From the NCBI GenBank assembly GCA_029266635.1, contig JAQSWM010000004.1, forward strand, positions 310,001-374,000: a DNA stretch of 64,000 nucleotides, read 5' to 3'. The stretch's first letter is position 1, and the number at the start of each line of letters is the position of its first letter. Source of the DNA: Sphingobacteriaceae bacterium (GTDB lineage Bacteria > Bacteroidota > Bacteroidia > Sphingobacteriales > Sphingobacteriaceae). Positions 19,953-27,256 of the stretch are shown piece by piece. The translations under genes and the position numbers were made by a program. The notes beneath the pieces were generated by a model. That model worked only from the letters and a program-made list of their open reading frames with translations, made no database searches and was not told the DNA's origin.

Positions 19953-20393
19953 ATGTATAATACAATCAATGAAATTTTACTGGTGGAGGATAACAAGTCG
20001 GACGCCATATTGACTATAAGAGCCTTAAAAAAGCATAATCTGGCTAACAGCCTGATCCATCTTGTGGATGGATAGCAGGCGCTGGATTATATTTTTGGCA
20101 GAAGCGAGTTTGAGGGAAGGAACATAGATGATAAGCCCCGGGTAATATTCCTGGATATTAAAATGCCAAAGGTTAGCGGGCTCGAGGTACTGAAAGTCCT
20201 TAAAAGCGATGAACGCACAAAGCTCATCCCGGTAGTGATGATGACTTCTTCCAAAGAAGAAAAAGACATCATTGAGAGTCACCAGCTCGGCGTAAACAGT
20301 TATGTGGTGAAGCCCGTAGGGTTTGAAAACTTTTCTAAGACCATTGCAGATCTTGGATTTTATTGGCTGGTGGTGAACAATACGCCTCATTAA
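19953..20393 (+). pseudogene. Rcp1-like single-domain response regulator interrupted by an amber codon
   Basis: ATG 19953 opens a 146-codon receiver-domain frame starting [13 protein letters not shown], the acidic pocket of a CheY-like fold. Codon 41 (20073-20075) is TAG within LVDG-stop-QALDYIFG, where homologues carry Glu, Ala or Val; a GAG-to-TAG change would explain it. Beyond it the frame is well preserved: VIFLDIKMPKVSG (phospho-acceptor Asp68), VVMMTSS and YVVKPVGF (Lys). Restart at ATG 20163 would begin after Asp68 and could not give a functional receiver. It lies 16 bp after the disrupted kinase gene, its likely partner. Confidence 0.82.
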
Positions 20394-20432
20394 GATATAC
20401 GGCCGGGAAAAGAAATAGTGAAGGAATAGGAC

Positions 20433-23400
20433 ATGGGAAAAAAATTAAAGATCCTGCACCTGGAAGATTCATCCAGTGATGCAGAATTAGTACACAGGGT
20501 TTTGAAAAAGGCCGATTTCCACTTTGAAAGGCTCTTAGTAGACTCGGAAGTAAAATTTGTATCGGCGTTAGATGAGTTTCGCCCAGACGTAATACTTTCT
20601 GACCATTCCCTCCCCTCTTTCAATTCGCATGAGGCGCTGGCCATTTTCCGTGAACGAAAGCTAAAAATCCCTTTCATCCTTATTACCTCGAATGTATCTG
20701 AAGAGTTTGCTGTAGACGTCATCAAGAAGGGCGCTGATGATTATATTTTAAAAGACCGGCTGGGGAGGCTTCCTTCCGCAATTCAGAATGCGCTGGAAAA
20801 ATACCAGTTGGAGTTAGAAAAGCAAAGCTATTTGTATGAGCTGATTAAAAACGAAAGGCATTACCGAGCGCTAATAGAGAATGGCGCTGATGTGCTGGTG
20901 GTACTTACCGCAAACGGCAAGCCAAAATACGTATCTCCATCTATCACGCAAGTGTTGGGGTTTACTGAACATGAGGCATTAAACCTCAATTTGTTTGATG
21001 TTTTGCACCCAGACGATAAGGAAAAAACGCTTGCAAGATTTGCTCATTGCCTGCAAAGCCCGGGCATCCCCTTGTCTGGCCATGAGGGCAGGACAAAAAA
21101 CAAAAAAGGCGAATGGGTGTGGCTTGAGGCAACAATGACAAACATGTTGCATGATCCCTCCATCAATGGCATTGTAGAGAATTTCAGGGATATAAGTGGC
21201 CGTAAAGAAGCTGAAGAGAAAGTACAACGTACTGAACGAAAGTACAAAGGGCTCATCGAACATAGTGCCGATGGCATGACCATCCTATCTGCGGAGGGTA
21301 AAGTGTTGTATGCTGCTCCTTCTAAGAAGCCCGTTTTAGGCTATAATGAAGAAGAAGTATCGAAATTAGATTTATTTCAAATAGTACATCCGGAAGACGT
21401 TGGATCTTTGAAGGATGTCCTGCATCAGGTATCTGAAAGCCTTGGGATTCCCATAACCGTATCAGGAATTCGATTACTGCATAAAGATGGGTTTTATATC
21501 TATGTTGAAGGTTCTCTAACCAACATGTTTCAGGACGAAAATATAGGCGGTATCGTTGTCAACTTCCGCAACATAACAGATCGTGTACTTTCGGACAAAA
21601 AAATTAAGGCCAGTGAGGAAAGATATCGGGCGTTTTTTGAGAATAGCACGGATGGCATAGCGCTTGCCATCACAGATGGCGATATATTTGCCGCCAACCC
21701 TTCGGCCTGCCGGATGTTCGGGATGACTGAAGAAGAAATCTGTAAAACCGGGCGCCTGGGCCTCGTTCACAGCGCCGACCACCCTAAAGTATTCAGCACA
21801 ATAGCCAAAAAAAGGCTAGACGGCAGGGCAACAATCGATCTGCTGCTTGTCCGCAAAGATGGTACAACATTCCCCGGGGAGGTAACTACAGTAGATTTTA
21901 AAGACAATTCGGGAGCCGAGAATACGTCGCTGATTGTGAGGGACATGTCGGAGCGGAAACTCGCGGAGGAGAAAATCCTTCATGCTAATCGCCTGTACTC
22001 GTTTATAAGCGAGATCAATCAGACAATTGTCCATGTTAAAGATGAGCAAATCCTCTTTGATGAAGCCTGCCGCATAGCTATTGAGGTTGGCAAATTTAAA
22101 TTTGCCTGGATAGGTATCGTTAATTCGGGGACAGCGAATATCCAACTGGCGGCAAGCCATGGCGCATCGATAGATCAAATCACATTTTTTAAAGATTATA
22201 CATATGAGCTTGAAGGGCCTATAGCCAAGGTTGTGAAGGGGCTAAGCCATGCCATAGTAGCAAACAGCAGTGAAGCCGTCGAAACTGGCTTACGTGGATT
22301 CGCGAAACAGTCGGGCTTCAACTCTGTTATCGTACTTCCTATAAAAAAAGGTGATGAATTATACGCAACCTTCAAAATTTACGCCGCCCAACCCGACTTT
22401 TTCGATGATCAGGAAGTTGATTTGTTAAGTGAAGCAACGGAAGATATATCATTCGCTCTGGATGTGATGGAAAAAGACAAGCTAAGAACGCTCGCTGAAA
22501 AATCACTGTTTGAGAGCCAGAAAAAGTTGATGGAAGCGCAGCACTTAGCTAAAATAGGGAGCTGGGAAACGGATTTAAAAACACTCGAGCTGCAATGGTC
22601 TCAGGAAGCACATCGGATTTTCGAACTATGCGAAGAGGGTAGCCTTCATCATACCGACTTCTTAAGCTCAATACATGTTGATGACCGTGAAAACGTTGAC
22701 GCCGCATTCAAGAACTCTTTGAATAGCCACATACCTCATTCTATGGAACACCGTATTGTGACAAAGTTCGGGACTGAGAAATACGTCATCGAAAACTGGC
22801 AGATTATACAAGATGCAGATGGAATACCAATGCGAGCCGTTGGCACAGTACAGGACGTTACGGAGCGCCGGATTGCCGAAGAAAAATTAAAGAAAACCGA
22901 ATTTAGATACAAGCAAATAGTTGAAACCGCTCAGGAAGGTATCTGGCTTATTGGCGCAGATGACACCACCATTTTTGTTAACGAGAAGCTGTGTGATATT
23001 CTTGGATATAATAAGGGAGAGATCATTGGCAAAAAGCCTTTTGAGTTTATGGACGAGGAGGGCCAAGTTATTGTTGCGAAATCGCTGGAAGAAAAGCGTA
23101 AAGGAATCTCAAGCCAGGTCGATTTTAAATACATATCAAAATCGGGCAAGGACGTCTGGACCAGCGTATCGTCGAATCCGTTTTTTGACTCTGATGGCAC
23201 TTATAACGGCTCGCTCGCTATGATTTCCGATATCTCAGAAAAGAAGGCACTTGAACAGCTTTTGGACAGAGCAACCACCCTTGCCAGAATAGGCACCTAC
23301 GAAGTTGACCTGACGAACAATACCCTTTATTGGTCGCCTATGACCAAGGAAATCCATGAAGTTGATGAGGGCTTTATTCCCGATATGGAAACCGCTATTA

Positions 23401-24695
23401 ACTTTTATAAACCGGGAGCTAATAGGGAGCTTATTTCCAAAGCAGTTAACCAAGCTATAGACTCGAATATCCCTTTCGATATGGAAATGCAGATCATCAC
23501 CGCAAAAGGAAATGAACGTTGGGTTCGGGCCATTGGCGAAGCTGAATTCAGAAATGGCGAATGCACCCGTTTATATGGAAGTTTTCAGGATATAGATAAG
23601 CTGAAAGTGGTTGAAACCGAAATCCTTAAAATTTACGCTGAGCGGAACAGCATATTGGAAAGTATTGACGATGCTTTTTTTGCTGTTGATAAGAATTGGA
23701 TAATAACGTATTGGAATAATAAGGCCGAAACAGTTTTGGGCTTGTTGAGAGAGGATGTTTTGCACCGGGAGATTTGGCAGGTTTTCCCCAGAGGAGTAGA
23801 GATATTTTATGAAGTATTTAATAAAGCCGTCACAGAAAACACCGTTCAGCGACTGGAGTTTCATGCCAGTAAAAAACTTCATATATGGCTGGATGTAAGT
23901 GCTTATCCCGCATCGAACGGATTATCAGTTTTTTTTAAGGATATAACAGAGCGCAAAACATCAGAAGCCCGGTTGTATGATTTAAACAAGAACCTTCAGA
24001 AATTTACGAGTGAGCTTCTTATATCAAACAAGGGGATGGAACAGTTCTCCTACGTGATATCCCATAACTTACGTGCTCCTGTCGCTAATCTTTTAGGCCT
24101 CGCCGAAGAACTGAAAGATACCAGCCACAATGAAGAAACCAAGCAGTTCCTGTCAAGTGAACTGATCAACAATGCCAGGCGCCTGGATAATGTGATCCTG
24201 GATTTAAACAGTATATTACAGATCAAAAGCGAGCTGAGTGAACTGAAAGAAACGGTTTGCTTAACGCATTTGATACAGGATATTCAATCAAGCATATCTA
24301 ATCTGATAAGTAAGGAACATGTCGAAATCATTATATCGGGAATTGAAACCGATGAATTCTTTACCTTGAAAAGCTTTCTCCACAGCATTTTCTACAACCT
24401 TATTTCAAACAGCATTAAATATCGTCAGCCAGGACTCAATCCGGTTATAGAGATAAAAAGCCGACGTGAGAAAGATAAATTAATCATTTCGTTTAAGGAC
24501 AACGGCCGTGGGCTAAATCTTGAGAAACACAAGGATCAGATTTTTGGGCTCTATAAGCGATTTCATTTAAATATTGAAGGGAAAGGCATGGGGCTGTTTA
24601 TGGTAAAAACTCAGGTAGAGGTACTGGGAGGCACAGTTACTGTTTCCAGCGAAATTGATAAGGGAACAGAGTTTACATTAACATTTTCCGTTTAA
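20433..24695 (+). CDS. Hybrid sensor: N-terminal receiver, seven PAS, GAF, histidine kinase
   Basis: 1420 aa. The N-terminus is a receiver domain: ILHLEDSSSDAE, phospho-acceptor Asp57 in VILSDHSLPS, and ADDYILKD. Then PAS (about 145-265), PAS (270-390), PAS (395-515), GAF (525-690) and four more PAS up to about 1190. The transmitter has H-box FSYVISHNLRAP, N-box NLISNSIKY, DNGRGLN and GKGMGLFMVKTQ. From the first PAS onwards the order and sequence follow the kinase at 13060-16947, for example RALIENGADV compared with KALIENGSDV. No membrane helix. A receiver in front of PAS domains suggests input from another kinase. The next gene (24705) is a response regulator 9 bp downstream. Confidence 0.88.
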   Translation: MGKKLKILHLEDSSSDAELVHRVLKKADFHFERLLVDSEVKFVSALDEFRPDVILSDHSLPSFNSHEALAIFRERKLKIPFILITSNVSEEFAVDVIKKGADDYILKDRLGRLPSAIQNALEKYQLELEKQSYLYELIKNERHYRALIENGADVLVVLTANGKPKYVSPSITQVLGFTEHEALNLNLFDVLHPDDKEKTLARFAHCLQSPGIPLSGHEGRTKNKKGEWVWLEATMTNMLHDPSINGIVENFRDISGRKEAEEKVQRTERKYKGLIEHSADGMTILSAEGKVLYAAPSKKPVLGYNEEEVSKLDLFQIVHPEDVGSLKDVLHQVSESLGIPITVSGIRLLHKDGFYIYVEGSLTNMFQDENIGGIVVNFRNITDRVLSDKKIKASEERYRAFFENSTDGIALAITDGDIFAANPSACRMFGMTEEEICKTGRLGLVHSADHPKVFSTIAKKRLDGRATIDLLLVRKDGTTFPGEVTTVDFKDNSGAENTSLIVRDMSERKLAEEKILHANRLYSFISEINQTIVHVKDEQILFDEACRIAIEVGKFKFAWIGIVNSGTANIQLAASHGASIDQITFFKDYTYELEGPIAKVVKGLSHAIVANSSEAVETGLRGFAKQSGFNSVIVLPIKKGDELYATFKIYAAQPDFFDDQEVDLLSEATEDISFALDVMEKDKLRTLAEKSLFESQKKLMEAQHLAKIGSWETDLKTLELQWSQEAHRIFELCEEGSLHHTDFLSSIHVDDRENVDAAFKNSLNSHIPHSMEHRIVTKFGTEKYVIENWQIIQDADGIPMRAVGTVQDVTERRIAEEKLKKTEFRYKQIVETAQEGIWLIGADDTTIFVNEKLCDILGYNKGEIIGKKPFEFMDEEGQVIVAKSLEEKRKGISSQVDFKYISKSGKDVWTSVSSNPFFDSDGTYNGSLAMISDISEKKALEQLLDRATTLARIGTYEVDLTNNTLYWSPMTKEIHEVDEGFIPDMETAINFYKPGANRELISKAVNQAIDSNIPFDMEMQIITAKGNERWVRAIGEAEFRNGECTRLYGSFQDIDKLKVVETEILKIYAERNSILESIDDAFFAVDKNWIITYWNNKAETVLGLLREDVLHREIWQVFPRGVEIFYEVFNKAVTENTVQRLEFHASKKLHIWLDVSAYPASNGLSVFFKDITERKTSEARLYDLNKNLQKFTSELLISNKGMEQFSYVISHNLRAPVANLLGLAEELKDTSHNEETKQFLSSELINNARRLDNVILDLNSILQIKSELSELKETVCLTHLIQDIQSSISNLISKEHVEIIISGIETDEFFTLKSFLHSIFYNLISNSIKYRQPGLNPVIEIKSRREKDKLIISFKDNGRGLNLEKHKDQIFGLYKRFHLNIEGKGMGLFMVKTQVEVLGGTVTVSSEIDKGTEFTLTFSV

Positions 24696-24704
24696 GCAGC
24701 CGCA

Positions 24705-25100
24705 ATGAAAGCCCACCAAATATTTATCGTGGTAGACGATGACTCTACCAATAACTTAATCTGCAAGTTCGCAATTCAAAAAGCTTCACCAGGGGCTGCC
24801 ATACAATTGTTCACTGAACCGGAAGTAGCCTTAAGAGAAATCAAGGAAAACAAGGAGGTAAGTGGCCCTACTCTATTGTTCTTAGACATAAATATGCCCT
24901 CCATGACCGGCTGGGAATTCCTTGAAATATTCAAGGATTTCGATGCTGAAACAATGCAACGTTTTACCATATATATCTTATCGTCTTCCATAGATGACCG
25001 CGATAGGATAAGGGCCAACAATAATCCTTTAGTTTCGGGATTTCTTTCCAAGCCGCTGAACGCAGCTATCGTAAGCAGAATTTTAGCGGGTGAGCTTTAG
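24705..25100 (+). CDS. Single-domain response regulator
   Basis: 131 aa receiver domain without output domain. IFIVVDDDSTNN gives the acidic pocket, LLFLDINMPSMTGWEF the phospho-acceptor Asp61, IYILSSS the conserved Ser/Thr, and FLSKPL the lysine. It starts 9 bp after the stop of the REC-PAS kinase and is its likely phospho-transfer partner. The effect must be through protein contacts, as there is no DNA-binding part. It is unrelated in detail to the broken Rcp1-like regulator at 19953-20393. Confidence 0.88.
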   Translation: MKAHQIFIVVDDDSTNNLICKFAIQKASPGAAIQLFTEPEVALREIKENKEVSGPTLLFLDINMPSMTGWEFLEIFKDFDAETMQRFTIYILSSSIDDRDRIRANNNPLVSGFLSKPLNAAIVSRILAGEL

Positions 25101-25121
25101 GGCTGCGCTATTGAAGCCACG

Positions 25122-25700
25122 TCAACCATAACCATCTCTCAAAGTGCGCAGCGTTATTGAAAACCTTTCCGCCTTAACCGGTTGTATGCTATGCTCCCAG
25201 CCTGATCTGGAAGCTCCGCTTATAACATACAGGGATCTTCTTTTCACAGGCAAAGAGATGATGGAGCCCCTGCCCTGACGGGCTTTGTCGTAAGGACGGA
25301 ACCGAAAAGTGCAATCCGACAGAAGCGAAATTCCAACAACTACATCGAACGGTGGAGCGTCGCGGTGCCAGTTGATTACCGAACCGACTGGATATTCTGT
25401 AAGTAGTACTTCGGCAAAATCATCGGACTGAAAACATAGATATTCAGCGACTTTCCCGATAAGGAACGATAACCCTTCCGGAATGTCCTTCCCCTTAGAA
25501 AGCTTGCGGCTATCAAAATTCCAGTCGTAGCCAAAACTTGCAACACTTCGTTTTGCCTCAAAACCCTGGAAGGTGAACGTGTGGAGTTCGGAGTGGGCGA
25601 TTACATCAAGCAAATACTTTTCCTCTTCTGGTGAGATGAATTCCGGGGAGTATTTAAAGCCTTCCGGTAGGCGATTCTCAAGTGGAAATAAAGTGTTCAT
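25122..25700 (-). CDS. AlkB-like 2-oxoglutarate/Fe(II) dioxygenase
   Basis: 192 aa with start ATG 25700 (MNTLFPLENRLPEGF); the open frame runs further upstream only through a terminator hairpin. The jelly-roll iron site is VINWHRDAPPFD (HxD) and the distal His in GWEHSIQP. RFSITLRTLR supplies the 2-oxoglutarate-binding arginine, as in AlkB/ALKBH proteins. Members repair alkylated bases by oxidative demethylation or act on RNA or proteins. It stands alone after the BON/SH3 gene and is separated from it by the hairpin at 25707-25744, which ends only 6 nt before this start codon. Confidence 0.85.
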   Translation of the reverse strand: MNTLFPLENRLPEGFKYSPEFISPEEEKYLLDVIAHSELHTFTFQGFEAKRSVASFGYDWNFDSRKLSKGKDIPEGLSFLIGKVAEYLCFQSDDFAEVLLTEYPVGSVINWHRDAPPFDVVVGISLLSDCTFRFRPYDKARQGRGSIISLPVKRRSLYVISGASRSGWEHSIQPVKAERFSITLRTLRDGYG

Positions 25701-25706
25701 TTTAAA

Positions 25707-25744
25707 AACAAAGATTCTGCAAGCAACATTGCAGAATCTTTGTT
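25707..25744 (-). terminator. Strong terminator hairpin between the BON/SH3 gene and the alkB-like gene
   Basis: A perfect 16-bp stem: 25707-25722 pairs with 25729-25744 over a 6-nt loop. On the minus strand it is followed by five T and then AAA-ATG, the start codon of the AlkB-like gene. It should end transcripts of the upstream 26589-25755 pair, or mask the alkB-like translation start when read through. Confidence 0.8.
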
Positions 25745-25754
25745 GTATAATCAA

Positions 25755-26204
25755 TTACACCTGCGTCAAGTAATCCTTAGCACAAAACCCTTGAATACCG
25801 GTCTCCGTTTTGATATAGTACCAATCGTTATACATCCGCTTTATCAATTGCACTGTTGAGTTGTGTGCTGCTTTGCCTACAATCTCAAATTCTGTTCCCG
25901 GGCCCTGACGTATATTCAGATTTGATTCTTTGGTAGCCACCTTCATCTTGATATTTTTGGAAGTAAGATCCTCCATTTCAAGTAAGTTCACTACAGAAGT
26001 GATTCCTGGCTGCGTTCTCAATGCCGCTATTGCCTTTTCAGCAGTCTGCATGTCCGGAACTGTTCCCGACACGGTTAACTTTCCACCCTGATTAGCCACT
26101 TTCAAATTGCTAACCGATATACCCGACTTTTGCAAAACCGCCGAATAGTTGTTAACCTGCTGCTGATCAATAACCGCTTTATTTACCTGATCAAATAATC
26201 CCAT
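25755..26204 (-). CDS. BON and SH3b domain protein
   Basis: 149 aa, no signal peptide. Residues 1-85 form a BON domain (VSNLKVANQGGKLTVSGTVPDMQTAEKAIAALRTQPGITSVVNLLE), the alpha/beta fold found in OsmY and LysM-BON proteins. Residues 90-149 are a bacterial SH3 domain (SNLNIRQGPGTEFEIVGKA ... DWYYIKTETGIQGFCAKDYL). The LysM module of the common BON-LysM proteins is replaced by SH3b, so binding to peptidoglycan or an envelope component is plausible. It begins 4 bp after the lipocalin-like gene, forming a two-gene unit ended by the hairpin at 25707-25744. Confidence 0.78.
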   Translation of the reverse strand: MGLFDQVNKAVIDQQQVNNYSAVLQKSGISVSNLKVANQGGKLTVSGTVPDMQTAEKAIAALRTQPGITSVVNLLEMEDLTSKNIKMKVATKESNLNIRQGPGTEFEIVGKAAHNSTVQLIKRMYNDWYYIKTETGIQGFCAKDYLTQV

Positions 26205-26208
26205 GATT

Positions 26209-26589
26209 CTATTTTTTAGCGGTGCAGGTAACGGTGTTTCCGTTACTGTTCAGCACCAGTTCATCATCTGTTAATTTCTTGATCTCGTAAACAGAATTAC
26301 TTCTACCCGCTTCAGAAACCGTAGATAGATTTTTACCGTCCTTATCAAGCGTGTAAGTTCCCTGATCTGCGCCAATACCGCCTTGTGAGGTATAATGTCC
26401 GTCACTGGTGAAGCTCAACTGAGACCCTTCCATCATCTGGGTTTTAGTGGAGTCGGCAAGCTCAGTTGATGTTTCAATATCGGTTACCTGCCAGGTTTTG
26501 GCAATCTGTTTTTGGTGATTGTTTCCGCATGAGGAGAAAACAAACACCATCAAGAAAAGCATTAAGATTCCTGCATTTAGCTTTTTCAT
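26209..26589 (-). CDS. Lipocalin-like lipoprotein
   Basis: 126 aa from ATG 26589 (MKKLNAGILML); the 14 codons upstream are discarded because they would precede the signal peptide. The lipoprotein signal ends F-S-S-C. The mature part is a short beta-barrel-type domain: KTWQVTDIET, SFTSDGHYTSQGG, GTYTLDKDGKNL and YEIKKLTDDELVLNSNG. This pattern of alternating strands is typical of Bacteroidota lipocalin-like or DUF4923/DUF5004-type proteins, which have no proven ligand. Transcribed together with the BON/SH3 gene. Confidence 0.72.
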   Translation of the reverse strand: MKKLNAGILMLFLMVFVFSSCGNNHQKQIAKTWQVTDIETSTELADSTKTQMMEGSQLSFTSDGHYTSQGGIGADQGTYTLDKDGKNLSTVSEAGRSNSVYEIKKLTDDELVLNSNGNTVTCTAKK

Positions 26590-26725
26590 GTTCAATAAGT
26601 TTGATGTGTCTGTTAAACGCTTTTTCGCCATGCTTGTTTAAATTGATTTCTTGTTGGGTTTACTTTATTGGAACGGTTTTGGTGTATCCTAGTCGGCTCA
26701 CGAGCCATACACTAAACTCAAGATT

Positions 26726-27133
26726 ATGTTCGATCAAATTTTAGATCTGGTAAAAGATCAGTTAGGAAATAACCCCGATGTATCGCAAAACGTACCGGGC
26801 GATAAAAAGGAGCAGGTTCACCATGAGGTGGCTACGCAGATTACCAAGGGCTTAAAAGAACAGGCATCAAACGAAGGCGTCGGCGGACTACTGTCGAAGC
26901 TTGCTGGAGGAATACAATCTGGTGGAGCCCTCACCAATGCAATAGAGGGCGGAGTTATAGGCGCACTTGGAAATAAAATCGGCCTCCCTCCTGCCGCTAC
27001 CGGAGCAATCGCCGCTGCGCTGCCTGGCTTGCTTCAGAAACTCGCACACAAAGCAAACGATCCGAATGACCACAGCATCACGCCTGACAGCATTACAAAA
27101 TCGCTCGGCGGAGGATTGGGAAACTTGTTTTAA
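26726..27133 (+). CDS. DUF937-like small protein
   Basis: 135 aa, no signal peptide. It starts MFDQILDLVKDQL and continues with a glycine/alanine-rich helical region (GGLLSKLAGG, GGVIGALGNKIGLPPAATGAIAAALPGLLQKL), the pattern of DUF937/YidB-type proteins. The C-terminus ends SITKSLGGGLGNLF. Function unknown. It is divergent from the lipocalin-like gene with about 135 bp between starts and is followed by a hairpin at 27140-27162, so it is monocistronic. Confidence 0.7.
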   Translation: MFDQILDLVKDQLGNNPDVSQNVPGDKKEQVHHEVATQITKGLKEQASNEGVGGLLSKLAGGIQSGGALTNAIEGGVIGALGNKIGLPPAATGAIAAALPGLLQKLAHKANDPNDHSITPDSITKSLGGGLGNLF

Positions 27134-27139
27134 TTCAAT

Positions 27140-27162
27140 AAGCAGGGATGAAATCCCTGCTT
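27140..27162 (+). terminator. Hairpin terminator after the DUF937-like gene
   Basis: Perfect 10-bp stem AAGCAGGGAT (27140-27149) with ATCCCTGCTT (27153-27162) over a GAA loop. The following tract is pyrimidine-rich but not a pure T run. Confidence 0.65.
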
Positions 27163-27256
27163 ACCCTTCTTTTCCGACTTAGATTCCTCGGCTAATTTCT
27201 GGTAATATCACTCCAATCTCAATTAAAATCAGATATTTGGGTTCAAACCTAATCTG

